A DNA stretch of 64,000 bases from Fidelibacterota bacterium (GTDB taxonomy: Bacteria > Fidelibacterota > Marinisomatia > Marinisomatales > TCS55): NCBI GenBank assembly GCA_029936965.1, contig JAPYRG010000002.1, positions 97,292-161,291 on the forward strand, in the 5' to 3' direction. Position 1 is the stretch's first letter. Every line of letters begins with the position of its first letter. A program made the translations under genes and the position numbers. The notes under the pieces are model-generated. The model was not told the origin of the DNA and did not search any database. It was given only the letters and a program-made list of their open reading frames with translations. Shown here piece by piece: positions 24,404-34,487 of the stretch.

Positions 24404-26110
24404 TTAACCGCGTAATGCATCAAAAAACAGGCCTGGTAAATGGCGCGGGCCTGGATTCGCCTGGAAATAAGTAAACCTCCGAGAAACATTATGGGCTTGC
24501 TTGTTCGTTACAAACCATGGTGGTTTTGGAAACATATGAAACTCACCTTTTAACAGATTTCTTGGAAACGGGGAAAAGGGAGCATAAACGACAGTCTTTT
24601 CAGGCTTATCAAATAAACGTGTATTGTGAACTACGCCATTTCCACTTTGAATATCATCAATTGAATGCCCCGGGAAAGCCCCCCATGTACATTCAGCAGT
24701 TAAGAAGGCAAGCGCGCACCAAGTATTCACCCCTATTGAACCATACTTGAGTTCTGCAATTATTTTTTCCCAATCTGGTCCTAACTGATTGATTGTTTTT
24801 GGATGTATAATAATATTTGCTCCAAGCGTCCCCCACAATTTTTCATTACAGAAGTTTATGGTATTAAGCAGATAATCCTTTGGTTCCTCTCCTGGCAAAT
24901 AAGTTTGTGCAAGAGCCCCCACAAACACTTCATTTTGAAACAAATATTCATTATTACTTTTATGATCTATATCAGCAACTAATAATCTGGAAAGCTCTCC
25001 ATCTCCATCAATATGATCGCAATTATCATAGTTTTGTTTAATACCTTCATGCCTATCTTTTGCCCCCGGATAATATGGCTCTCTTGCATTAGTTTTGGAA
25101 ATTGTTGATTTTACTTCTGCAAGCAAATCTTTTGATTTAGTCCAAGATTCCGGCAATATTAACACTTGGCCTGCAACACAATTGAAGCTTGCATTGTGAA
25201 GCTTTTGGGTGGCAATATTTTCAGCCTGGTATTTAATATCTGCTTTCGACCAAGGCCCAGGAACTACAATAATTGGCGTAACACACCCTAGCTCTGCCGT
25301 TATTGATTTATCAATTTTCTTTTCTCTGCGCTCTTTTCTTTCAACGCCTTCTTCGCCAGAACCAAATACGATAGAATCATATGTTTTAGCTCCACCAGTA
25401 ATATGGATGTGATCTATTCCATCATGCTTACACAAGTATTTACCTACATCAGCCCCACCAGATACAATTTGCACATAACCTGCAGATATAAAATCCTCAA
25501 AAATTTTATCAAAAATTTCTTTTAAGTAATTATTTACAGGATGAACCTTCAATAAAGAAACAGACTGATGTGCAAACAGCCTATCTAAGACGTCTAATGG
25601 AGCAATGGAGGATACGTTTCCAGCACCTAGGATCAATGATATATGGCCATTTTGAGAATTTAATTTATAGACTTGTGCAATATGATCATTGAAATTGTTT
25701 TCATTTACGGTTTTTTGCATCCACACTTCTGCTCTAATTCCACTTAATAATAAACGATGGTATATATTGTAAGGGAAAATGTTGGCAACTAATTGTCCAT
25801 CTGGTCGAGATCTAATTTTTCCTATAGGAGGATTTTCTCCTTTATCTAGGGCTTTTAAAGTTTCTACCATGCTTTCTACTCCATAGATAAGAGCCCATGG
25901 GCCAGATGCCCATTCTTCACCGGATAATGGTGAATCAATAGGGATGGATTTTGCTTGATTTGCAGCTTCTGCCCAATCTTTTGCAACTTCAATGGTTTTA
26001 CTAGATAGAGATTGAAATAATGGTATCTTTTCAGCTATGGTAAGATTTGCCCAGCTATCTTTATTGGCCTTTAATAAATCAATTGCCTTATCTAAAACTA
26101 AATTATCCAA
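24404..26110 (-). CDS. Aldehyde dehydrogenase superfamily protein
   Basis: NAD(P)-dependent aldehyde dehydrogenase fold, 568 residues, longer than the usual 480-500. The catalytic pair is visible: E274 in ITAELGCVTP and C311 in LHNASFNCVAGQ. LLKVHPVN (K188) and HITGGAKTYDSI form the cofactor site. The stretch before the nucleophile reads HNASFNCVAGQ rather than the common NxGQxC, and about 60 extra residues at the C-terminus (FPKPPWFVTNKQ, ANPGPRHLPGL) are unusual. This points to a divergent subfamily whose aldehyde I cannot name. It lies 26 bases downstream of the subtilase gene. Confidence 0.82.
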   Translation of the reverse strand: MDNLVLDKAIDLLKANKDSWANLTIAEKIPLFQSLSSKTIEVAKDWAEAANQAKSIPIDSPLSGEEWASGPWALIYGVESMVETLKALDKGENPPIGKIRSRPDGQLVANIFPYNIYHRLLLSGIRAEVWMQKTVNENNFNDHIAQVYKLNSQNGHISLILGAGNVSSIAPLDVLDRLFAHQSVSLLKVHPVNNYLKEIFDKIFEDFISAGYVQIVSGGADVGKYLCKHDGIDHIHITGGAKTYDSIVFGSGEEGVERKERREKKIDKSITAELGCVTPIIVVPGPWSKADIKYQAENIATQKLHNASFNCVAGQVLILPESWTKSKDLLAEVKSTISKTNAREPYYPGAKDRHEGIKQNYDNCDHIDGDGELSRLLVADIDHKSNNEYLFQNEVFVGALAQTYLPGEEPKDYLLNTINFCNEKLWGTLGANIIIHPKTINQLGPDWEKIIAELKYGSIGVNTWCALAFLTAECTWGAFPGHSIDDIQSGNGVVHNTRLFDKPEKTVVYAPFSPFPRNLLKGEFHMFPKPPWFVTNKQAHNVSRRFTYFQANPGPRHLPGLFFDALRG

Positions 26111-26136
26111 AATGATTAAACCTCCTCATCAAAATC

Positions 26137-29100
26137 TTATTTCAAAAACAACATTTTCCTAGTTTTAAAATAATTTTCAGCAGTTAAACGATAAAAGTAT
26201 ACCCCACTAGGAATAGAATTATGATCATAATCATTTGCCTCCCAGCGGACTGTATGCTCTCCAGGTTGAGCTATCCCTTCATAAATAATGTTAATTAATC
26301 TCCCTTGTAAATCAAAAACTTCTATTCTAACCATTTGTTTTATTGGTGTAGAGAAAGTTATTGATGTTATTGGGTTGAATGGATTTGGAAAATTTTGTGA
26401 TAGATGGAAATTGATTGGAATATTTTTTTCATCATTATTTGATAAAATAACTAAGCTAGTGTCTACTAATAGATGAATATCATCAACATACCATCCGCTC
26501 GCAACACCAGAAGCATCTGTTGAAATATGAAATCTTAGATACACACCGGAATCAATATATTCCGTAACCTCTATTTTTACAGTATCGACAAAATTAATTC
26601 CTGATATAGAATAAATAGATTCCCAAATACTTCCATCGCCAGATATTTGAATTGTACCAATATCATTTTCCCTTAAGAAACTACCTGTCCAGAATTGCAA
26701 ATACGCAGAATTATAATCTGACAAATCAAAAGGATCTAACAGGGTTAGATAATCAGATTTATTATTTTCATAATTCATACTAGGGGAATCATTCATCCCA
26801 TATTTAACGGCAGAATTCACATAAGATAATCCCCAATTCTGTCCAGTATCCCACTGTCCAATATTTTCCTCATCCCACTGTGTAAGAATCGTTTTATTTA
26901 TGATTTGGAAGCTTAAAGTGTCCGAATATCCAATATTTGAATTTGAAGAACTATCTTTGGCAGCAGCAAAATAATATACTTTGTCATTTCCAGAAAGATT
27001 TTCCCATTCAATATTCCCTTGCCAAAAATAACCATCTAGACTCATTGGTGTAACAAGTATTTCCTCTTGGTTAAACGAGTAATACCAATATAAAAAAACA
27101 CTATCAATTCCAATATTATCAGTTGCTAATACAGAAACACTCGCGGTCCCTGAACGATCAATAAAATTGGGTAATCTTACTAGATCATTTACATCAGGGG
27201 CTATCATATCTCTACCTATGCTAAACTGAAACACTTCGTCCGTATTGATTGGATTTGTCCAATTATAATAACTATTGTGAACAGAAAAATAATATTCAAC
27301 TAACACAGATTGATTGGGGGAAGGTGCAGTATAATAAAATCCCTCTGTTGTATCATGCATTTCCACCATGTTGAATTCTCCACCATTCAATCTATAATAT
27401 AAAAAAGGGCCGTTGAAATCAGCCCCATCATTAAAAATACTCACATGGAAATAAATGTTTGAAGTTGAATCTTCATTATCAACTAAAGGAGTATGATTAA
27501 TAAAGTTTAAATAATTGAGAGTTCTATCCAAAAATACGGTTTGGGATTCATTAATATCATTTGGAGCGGTAGAGCTAGAATTGCTACCAAACGTCTCTAG
27601 TCCTGTTCCAGTATAAACTAAGCGGTAATCTCCTGTATAGCTTAAGCCCATATTTAATCCATTGCTGTAGGTAAAGATAGAATTGGCATCGTCATGAGGG
27701 GAAAAATAATCTGGGTACTGACTTCCTCCGTCATATCCGGGTTGATATATATTAAAATTTAAACCATCAGATATGGGATTCCCTGGCACTCCCTGAACAG
27801 ATGAAACGCCCGCATCATCTCCACCCCAATCTGCATGCAAATAATTATAGAAAAATGCGGTTTGAGATGAATCTCCTGGGTATTCATTTAACTCCCAACC
27901 CAAATCCTGGCCAGACAAATATAAGTTTCCACCATTATCAAGATATTCCATGATCACTTCACGATCTTCAAAATCCAGTGTTGGGAATGACCATTCAGTG
28001 AACCAAATTAATATTGGGCTATTTTGCACCATTTCATAAGATAGAGGACCGTTCATTCTATCCCACAAGGAATAAGGGACATACATACTGTCCAATATAG
28101 TAGTATAAAACTTATCAGTTAAGCCACCACCGTCATCATCAACAATTAATATTGGTGTTTTACCAATATTAATTGAGAGCTCAAAAGAGTTTAAATTTTG
28201 ACCATCTTGTTGTACACCAATATTAAAAATACATATTCCTACATAAGCAGAATCATTAATAGTCATTGAAAAAGCCTGATCCAAAATGATAGTATCTTCT
28301 GGAACAACGGTAAGGTTCAATTCTGCTTCATCAATAATATCTATTCTTGAATCACTGCTTGTTAAATAAATATTTACATTTCCAGAACCCATTATAGAGT
28401 AATTATACAAAGAAATATCAATATCTATTGTTTCACCTGGATCAAATGCGGAGTCACCATTACCATGTAACAAATCACTTGCTGAGAAATTTGCTAATCC
28501 CAGCCTCACGGGCAACATATTAAACTGATTATTACCATATGTTACGGCATTATTTGCGTTTACGCGCCCACTTCCTAGTAGTAAATAATATTCTGGATTA
28601 ATATCATAAATATTATCTGCTGTTGCGGAAAGCCTAATCGCTAATTCATTTGCTGTTAAATCAGGAAACTGTGATTTAATCAAGCCCGCTATTCCAGCCG
28701 CAACTGGGGAAGCCATAGAGGTTCCGGAAAATGATGCATAGTCATTATTTGGGACCGATGATAGTATCCCAGACCCGGGTGATGAGATATCTACTGATAA
28801 GTGATACGTTGAAAAACCAGATTTATAATCTCCTGATGCTGTTGAGGCAACGCTTAATACCTTAAGATACCCAGCTGGATAAAATAATTCATTTTCATCA
28901 CTATTCCCTGCGCTAGTGATAGATAAGGTTCCTAACTCATACGCATATAGAAATGCATCAAGAAAATAATTGCTAAACCCACCACCACCATAACTATTAT
29001 TAGTCACAGCTGCTCCCATGTCAGCTGCATAAATAATAGCAGCAGCTGCATCTCCGGATAATGAACCATTGTTATCATTTGAAAATTTTAAAGGAAGAAT

Positions 29101-29841
29101 CTTGCATTTCCATCCGGGGGCTGAAACCCCAATACCATTATCCGTAACGGCAGAAGCACAACCTGCAACATGTGTCCCATGGTCTTGGCTTTCTATTGCT
29201 GGATTAGGGTCATTATTATTTTCAGCAAAATCCCATCCATGAATATCATCAATATACCCATTAAAATCATCATCGATACCATCTGTGCCATGATATTCTG
29301 CCCAATTCGTAAAAATATTATCTGCAAGATCCTCATGGTCAAGATCAACAGCATCATCCACAATCGCTATTATCACACTAGTATCTCCTGTTGTCGTATT
29401 CCATGCTTGGCTTGCATCAATTACAGGGAGATGCCATTGATTCGAATAATAAGGATCATTTGGAACCGTTGTTTCAAAATGCATATATCTTGGCTCAGAA
29501 TAAATGACATAATCTAAATTGTGAAATTTTTCCGCTACTTTATCTGGGGGAATATTAACAGAATATCGGATTCTATATATACGATTAATATCAGGAAGGC
29601 GAGTATCAAGATTTTTTTTATAGGGGACTACAGGGCTAATATCATCTATAGCCATTTTTGACAATATGTCATCAATTTCTATTATTCCAGTAAATGAAGA
29701 ATTTGGGGTAATAATTTTTGTATCTGGAGACAGCTTAATTATGAATTCGTTTGGAACAAATTCAAAATTCTGGAAATTTTTTGCATCAACTGATACATAT
29801 AAAACTAAAAGAATAAATATAATCTCTAACTTTTTTGACAT
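26137..29841 (-). CDS. Subtilisin-like serine protease (S8) with C-terminal sorting domain
   Basis: Exported protease of 1234 residues. Signal peptide (1-20), a prodomain (about 28-118), then the S8 catalytic domain with Asp162 (IAIVDDAVDLDHED), His221 (DHGTHVAGCAS), oxyanion Asn313 (TSAGNSDEN) and Ser375 (SGTSMASPVAAG). After it come beta-sandwich repeats, a region with DDDGGGLTDKFYTTILDS and SGQDLGWELNEYPG, a discoidin/jelly-roll-like block (SDYLTLLDPFDLSDYNSAYL), and a final 75-residue domain with NFPNPFNPITSI, IEVFDLQGRLI and SGVYFYRLTAENY. That last part is the FlgD-like or type A sorting domain of type IX-like secretion. I chose ATG 29841, which has AGGAAGG seven bases before it, over the TTG at 29847. 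Confidence 0.93.
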   Translation of the reverse strand: MSKKLEIIFILLVLYVSVDAKNFQNFEFVPNEFIIKLSPDTKIITPNSSFTGIIEIDDILSKMAIDDISPVVPYKKNLDTRLPDINRIYRIRYSVNIPPDKVAEKFHNLDYVIYSEPRYMHFETTVPNDPYYSNQWHLPVIDASQAWNTTTGDTSVIIAIVDDAVDLDHEDLADNIFTNWAEYHGTDGIDDDFNGYIDDIHGWDFAENNNDPNPAIESQDHGTHVAGCASAVTDNGIGVSAPGWKCKILPLKFSNDNNGSLSGDAAAAIIYAADMGAAVTNNSYGGGGFSNYFLDAFLYAYELGTLSITSAGNSDENELFYPAGYLKVLSVASTASGDYKSGFSTYHLSVDISSPGSGILSSVPNNDYASFSGTSMASPVAAGIAGLIKSQFPDLTANELAIRLSATADNIYDINPEYYLLLGSGRVNANNAVTYGNNQFNMLPVRLGLANFSASDLLHGNGDSAFDPGETIDIDISLYNYSIMGSGNVNIYLTSSDSRIDIIDEAELNLTVVPEDTIILDQAFSMTINDSAYVGICIFNIGVQQDGQNLNSFELSINIGKTPILIVDDDGGGLTDKFYTTILDSMYVPYSLWDRMNGPLSYEMVQNSPILIWFTEWSFPTLDFEDREVIMEYLDNGGNLYLSGQDLGWELNEYPGDSSQTAFFYNYLHADWGGDDAGVSSVQGVPGNPISDGLNFNIYQPGYDGGSQYPDYFSPHDDANSIFTYSNGLNMGLSYTGDYRLVYTGTGLETFGSNSSSTAPNDINESQTVFLDRTLNYLNFINHTPLVDNEDSTSNIYFHVSIFNDGADFNGPFLYYRLNGGEFNMVEMHDTTEGFYYTAPSPNQSVLVEYYFSVHNSYYNWTNPINTDEVFQFSIGRDMIAPDVNDLVRLPNFIDRSGTASVSVLATDNIGIDSVFLYWYYSFNQEEILVTPMSLDGYFWQGNIEWENLSGNDKVYYFAAAKDSSSNSNIGYSDTLSFQIINKTILTQWDEENIGQWDTGQNWGLSYVNSAVKYGMNDSPSMNYENNKSDYLTLLDPFDLSDYNSAYLQFWTGSFLRENDIGTIQISGDGSIWESIYSISGINFVDTVKIEVTEYIDSGVYLRFHISTDASGVASGWYVDDIHLLVDTSLVILSNNDEKNIPINFHLSQNFPNPFNPITSITFSTPIKQMVRIEVFDLQGRLINIIYEGIAQPGEHTVRWEANDYDHNSIPSGVYFYRLTAENYFKTRKMLFLK

Positions 29842-29848
29842 TTCCAAT

Positions 29849-29855
29849 CCTTCCT
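29849..29855 (-). promoter_or_regulatory. Shine-Dalgarno site fixing the subtilase start at 29841
   Basis: AGGAAGG on the minus strand is seven bases before ATG 29841. The in-frame TTG at 29847 would place the SD too close, so 29841 is preferred. Confidence 0.7.
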
Positions 29856-29875
29856 ATTGTCATGCCATTGTATTT

Positions 29876-32569
29876 TTATTTTAGTTCAGCTTGCGCTGCA
29901 GCAAGTCTAGCAATAGGAACACGATAAGGTGAACAACTTACATAGTCTAAACCCATGCGATTACAAAAACTTATACTTTCCGGGTCGCCTCCATGTTCTC
30001 CGCATATACCAATTTTTAAATCATTTCGGACTGCTCTCCCTTTTTCAACGCCCATTTGAACAAGCTGTCCAACACCAGTTTGATCTAGGCTTTGAAATGG
30101 GTCATGTTCTAAAATTCCTTTTTCAAGGTATTCAGGTAAGAACCCACCTATATCATCCCGACTGAAACCATAAGTTGTTTGAGTTAAGTCGTTTGTACCA
30201 AAACTAAAAAACTCTGCTTTGTCTGCAATTTCGTTTGCTGTAAGAGCCGCTCTTGGTAGTTCAATCATTGTTCCAACTAAATATGAAAAATTTTCGCCAG
30301 ATTCTAACTTAACATCTTCTGCTATTTTCCGAACAAGTGCTTCCTGATGCTCATACTCTTTATAGGTCCCAACTAGTGGAATCATTACTTCTGGAGAAAC
30401 TTCCACATTTTCTTTCATCAATTCAGCTGTTGCTTCAAATATCGCACGCGCTTGCATTTCCGTTATCTCTGGATAGGCAATCCCTAAACGGCACCCTCGG
30501 TGTCCTAACATAGGGTTTAATTCTTCAAGTCCTCTAATTCTGTTTTCCAATACTTCTGAAGAAATATTTAATTCATCCGCTAATTCAGTTTTCTGCTGAT
30601 CATTTAGAGTCATAAACTCATGAAGCGGTGGATCTAGCAATCTAATAGTTACAGGATAAGGAGACATTGCTGCTAAAATTCCTTTAAAATCTTCTCTCTG
30701 GAATGGTAATAGTTTCATAATTGCTTCGCGGCGCTTTGAAACATCTGTGGCTATAATCATTTCTCTAACTGCAAGAATTCTCTCTGGATCAAAAAACATG
30801 TGCTCTGTCCGACAAAGACCAATGCCTTGTGCCCCAAATTCTCGAGCCTGTTTTGCATCCTCAGGGCTTTCTGCATTAGCCCTAACGCCAAGCCTTTTTA
30901 TATTATCAGTCATTGACATTAATTTCCCATAAAATTCATTGATGCTCAAATCTGGCTCGGTAAGATTTAATTTCCCTTTATATATTTTTCCTGTTGATCC
31001 GTTTAACGTTAACCAATCTCCTTCTTTTACAATTTCATCATCCACAAGCATTTGATTGTCAGCATAGTTTATTTGTAAGGCAGAGCAACCTACTATACAG
31101 CATTTTCCCCACCCCCTCGCAACTAGGGCTGCGTGGGAAGTCATACCGCCTTTGGCTGTCAAAATTGCTTTTGCTACGTGCATTCCGTGCACATCTTCAG
31201 GCGATGTTTCATTTCGTACTAAAATAACATTAAGCCCTTTTTTTGCCCATTGTTCAGCAACATCAGCTGAAAACACTACTTGACCAACGCCTCCACCAGG
31301 TCCTGCGGGTAATCCTTTTGCTAACAATTCTCCTTCTTGTTCTGATAAAGGATCTACCATTGAATGCATAATTTCGTCAAGTTGGTCTGGCGAGACTCGT
31401 AATATTGCTTCCTCATTTGAAATTAGATTTTCTGATTTCATTTCACAGGCGATTCGGATAGCTGCTGCTCCATTTCTTTTACCAACTCTAGTTTGCAGCA
31501 TCCACAATTTCCCATTTTGAATCGTAAACTCAATATCTTGCATATCGCGATAATGTTTTTCTAGTTTTAATCTTATAGAATCTAATTGGGTATAAACCTC
31601 TGGCATTGATTCGTCCAGACCAGGAAATTTATTTGTCTCAGTTATTTTAGTGCTACTATTTAAAGGATAGGGGGTTCTTATTCCAGCAACAACATCTTCT
31701 CCTTGTGCATTGATAAGCCATTCTCCATAAAACACATTCTCACCGGTCGCAGGATTTCTCGTAAATGCAACTCCTGTTGCAGAATTATCTCCCATGTTTC
31801 CAAACACCATTGTCTGTACGTTAACCGCTGTCCCCCATTCATTTGGTATGTTTTCTATTTTTCGATAACTAATAGCCCTCTTACCGGACCAAGATTTAAA
31901 AACAGCTGATATCCCACCCCAAAGCTGAGAATTTGGATCATCAGGGAAATCACTCCCAAGAGTTTCTTTTACCTTAATTTTAAATTTAGTGCATAGATTT
32001 TTTAAATCATCAGCTGTCAATTCAGTATCATCTGTAACCCCTCGTTCTGTTTTCATATTATCCATGATTTCTTCTAATAGTTCTCGTATCCCCTTTCCAT
32101 GTTTTAGCTCTAATCCCTCAGCCTTTTCCATTACAACATCAGAATACATTATGATCAATCGACGGTAGGAATCATAAACAAATCTTGGGTTTTTGGTTTT
32201 TTTTATTAGTCCAGGAATAGTTTTTTCAGTTAGCCCTACATTTAAAACTGTTTCCATCATGCCAGGCATTGATTGTCTTGCTCCTGATCTTATAGATACT
32301 AAAAGTGGATTTTCCGTATCACCAAATTTTTGATTCATAATAGATTCAACTTTTCTAATAGCATCTTCCACTTCCTGCTCTAGTTGGTTTGGATAAACAC
32401 CATCGGCTAAGTAATTCATACACAGATTAGTCGTTAGTGTAAATCCTGGAGGAACGGGGATATTAAGGCTTGTCATCTCTGCAAGGTTTGCCCCTTTGCC
32501 TCCAAGCGTATTTTTATCTTCTGCGGTTCCATCTGCTTTACCCTCCCCAAAGAAATAAACGTATTTCAT
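29876..32569 (-). CDS. ppdK: Pyruvate, phosphate dikinase
   Basis: Interconverts pyruvate, ATP and phosphate with PEP, AMP and pyrophosphate. The 897 residues match the family length. The N-terminal nucleotide domain starts NTLGGKGANLAEMTSLNIPV and has SIRSGARQSMPGMMETVLN. The phosphohistidine domain has GGMTSHAALVARGWGKCCIV with catalytic H479. The C-terminal PEP/pyruvate barrel has GLCRTEHMFF, GTNDLTQTTYG and KIGICGEHGGDP, with the conserved Cys. Gene order pyk-ppdK with 17 bases between them puts both PEP/pyruvate enzymes on one transcript. No PPDK regulatory protein lies nearby. Confidence 0.97.
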   Translation of the reverse strand: MKYVYFFGEGKADGTAEDKNTLGGKGANLAEMTSLNIPVPPGFTLTTNLCMNYLADGVYPNQLEQEVEDAIRKVESIMNQKFGDTENPLLVSIRSGARQSMPGMMETVLNVGLTEKTIPGLIKKTKNPRFVYDSYRRLIIMYSDVVMEKAEGLELKHGKGIRELLEEIMDNMKTERGVTDDTELTADDLKNLCTKFKIKVKETLGSDFPDDPNSQLWGGISAVFKSWSGKRAISYRKIENIPNEWGTAVNVQTMVFGNMGDNSATGVAFTRNPATGENVFYGEWLINAQGEDVVAGIRTPYPLNSSTKITETNKFPGLDESMPEVYTQLDSIRLKLEKHYRDMQDIEFTIQNGKLWMLQTRVGKRNGAAAIRIACEMKSENLISNEEAILRVSPDQLDEIMHSMVDPLSEQEGELLAKGLPAGPGGGVGQVVFSADVAEQWAKKGLNVILVRNETSPEDVHGMHVAKAILTAKGGMTSHAALVARGWGKCCIVGCSALQINYADNQMLVDDEIVKEGDWLTLNGSTGKIYKGKLNLTEPDLSINEFYGKLMSMTDNIKRLGVRANAESPEDAKQAREFGAQGIGLCRTEHMFFDPERILAVREMIIATDVSKRREAIMKLLPFQREDFKGILAAMSPYPVTIRLLDPPLHEFMTLNDQQKTELADELNISSEVLENRIRGLEELNPMLGHRGCRLGIAYPEITEMQARAIFEATAELMKENVEVSPEVMIPLVGTYKEYEHQEALVRKIAEDVKLESGENFSYLVGTMIELPRAALTANEIADKAEFFSFGTNDLTQTTYGFSRDDIGGFLPEYLEKGILEHDPFQSLDQTGVGQLVQMGVEKGRAVRNDLKIGICGEHGGDPESISFCNRMGLDYVSCSPYRVPIARLAAAQAELK

Positions 32570-32586
32570 ATAAAATTCCTTTTCTG

Positions 32587-33999
32587 TTATTTTGCTTTTT
32601 GAACAAACACGAAATTTGTTGTTCCTGCTATGCCAAGCGGAACCCCTCCAGTAACAACATATTTATCTCCATTATTCAATATATTATTACCATCTATAAA
32701 TTTAGCAGACACACTTGGGATATCATCCGATCTTGAATATTCTTTAATCATTTTAGGTGTCACTCCCCAAATAATTGATAACTGACGGTATGTTTTTTCT
32801 ACAGGGGTTAAAGCAATAATATTAGCAGAAGGCTTATACCTTGCAATCATCCTCGCTGTGCTTCCGCTATGAGTTAGAGATAAAATAATACTAATGTTCA
32901 TATCATTTGCAATTTGACAGGTTGCATGACTTATTGCATCGGCAGTATGATGCTCATGCCCTATCGGTTGAAGTATGCTATTAAAATCAATGGTCTTTTC
33001 TGTTTCAATTATAACTTTCTTTAAAACTTCAATTACTTTATCCGGAAATTTTCCCACTGCGGTCTCCCCAGTTACTAATAAAGCATCTGTTCCATCAAAA
33101 ATTGCATTCGCAATATCGCTTATTTCTGCGCGCGTAGGTGTAGGAGCTTCTACCATAGTTTCTAAAAGTTGAGTGGCAATAATTACCGGCTTACCAGCTT
33201 TGTTCGCCATTTTAATAATCTTTTTCTGAATTAATGGGACCTGCTCTTGAGGTATTTCTACCCCTAAATCTCCGCGAGCAACCATAACTCCATCAAAAGT
33301 ATCTATTATTTTATCAAGATGATCTAATGCTTCCCATTTTTCAATTTTTGCAATGACCGGGATGGTGGCTCCTTTATCTTTTAATATCGTGTCCACAGTT
33401 TCTTTATCATCCGCGGAACGAACAAAGGACAGGGCAATCCAATCTGTCCCTTCGTCAATTGCTAATGATAAATCTGTATAATCTTGTTCTGTCAAAGGCG
33501 GCATGTCAATCGCTACTCCAGGAAAATTAACCCCTTTTCCTTTCTCTACGCTTCCACCAATTAAAGTTTTAACTTGAATTGAATGGGAACTAATCTTTTT
33601 TAGTACTTCAAGCTGAATACGACCATCATTAATTAAAATTCTTGCTCCTTTTGAAATTTTTCCAAACGTAAATCCAGAAGATACTATAATCTTATCTTCA
33701 TCTATATCTTTATCATTCGCAATAATTATTTTGTCATTTTCCTTTAGTATCAATCCTTCCTTAACATTCTTTATTCTGATTTTTGGTCCTGCTAAATCCG
33801 CAAGAATAGTTGGATGAAAAGATTTGTCCGATCGCAGTTTTTTTAATTGTTTGAAAAGAGATTTTTTATCATCAATAGATCCGTGCGACATATTAATTCG
33901 AAACGCATTTACCCCTAAATCAACCATTTTTTGCAATGTTGTTTGATTAGAGCATGCTGGTCCAATGGTCGCAAGTATTTTTGTTTTATTTAATATCAT
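32587..33999 (-). CDS. pyk: Pyruvate kinase
   Basis: Makes pyruvate and ATP from PEP and ADP in glycolysis; 470 residues, the normal bacterial length. Visible are the opening TKILATIGPACSNQTTLQ, the substrate and metal site FRINMSHGS, AKIEKWEALDHLDKII with the catalytic Lys, GVMVARGDLGVEIPQEQVP, and TRAEISDIANAIFDGTDALL followed by GETAVGKFP. The usual MLESM segment reads LLETM. The C-terminal domain ends GVPLGIAGTTNFVFVQ. It lies between apaG (four bases upstream) and ppdK. Confidence 0.96.
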   Translation of the reverse strand: MILNKTKILATIGPACSNQTTLQKMVDLGVNAFRINMSHGSIDDKKSLFKQLKKLRSDKSFHPTILADLAGPKIRIKNVKEGLILKENDKIIIANDKDIDEDKIIVSSGFTFGKISKGARILINDGRIQLEVLKKISSHSIQVKTLIGGSVEKGKGVNFPGVAIDMPPLTEQDYTDLSLAIDEGTDWIALSFVRSADDKETVDTILKDKGATIPVIAKIEKWEALDHLDKIIDTFDGVMVARGDLGVEIPQEQVPLIQKKIIKMANKAGKPVIIATQLLETMVEAPTPTRAEISDIANAIFDGTDALLVTGETAVGKFPDKVIEVLKKVIIETEKTIDFNSILQPIGHEHHTADAISHATCQIANDMNISIILSLTHSGSTARMIARYKPSANIIALTPVEKTYRQLSIIWGVTPKMIKEYSRSDDIPSVSAKFIDGNNILNNGDKYVVTGGVPLGIAGTTNFVFVQKAK

Positions 34000-34003
34000 A
34001 AAA

Positions 34004-34387
34004 TTAATTTACAGAGAAAGGCACTGCTAATTTAAATGGTTTGATTATTGCGTCAAATTTTTGACCATTATCTCTTACCATATGGAATTTTCCATACATT
34101 ACTCCAAACTCAGTCTTTAATGGGCAAAAGCTAGTATACTCGAAGGATTCTCCTTGTTCCAATCGGGGTTGACGCCCTACTACTCCAGGTCCTCGAACCT
34201 CCTCTATGTTCCCTTCCGCATCCGTAATATGCCAATACCTACTTAATAATTTTGCAGGACAATTACCTTTATTTTGTATGGCAATATGATATGCAAAAAA
34301 AAATCTTTTTTTTAACGGGTTTGATCTCCCAGATATATATTCTGAATGAGTATTAATTGTAATTCCATCATGTTGGTTTTGGGGCAT
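34004..34387 (-). CDS. apaG: ApaG domain protein
   Basis: Small single-domain beta-sandwich protein, 127 residues, the normal ApaG length. Conserved blocks are FFFAYHIAIQNKG, LLSRYWHITDAEGNIEEV, GVVGRQPRLEQGESFEYTS and GVMYGKFHMVRDNG. ApaG affects divalent-cation tolerance in some enterobacteria; its biochemical role is not settled. First gene of the apaG-pyk-ppdK run, divergent from the M28 peptidase across 100 AT-rich bases. Confidence 0.93.
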   Translation of the reverse strand: MPQNQHDGITINTHSEYISGRSNPLKKRFFFAYHIAIQNKGNCPAKLLSRYWHITDAEGNIEEVRGPGVVGRQPRLEQGESFEYTSFCPLKTEFGVMYGKFHMVRDNGQKFDAIIKPFKLAVPFSVN

Positions 34388-34487
34388 TAATTACTGTAAT
34401 AATCTCTATTTATTTTTTACCTTGAATATATAGAATCTAATATTTATTAAGATGAGTATTGAATTATATAAATATTAATAGAAAAAG

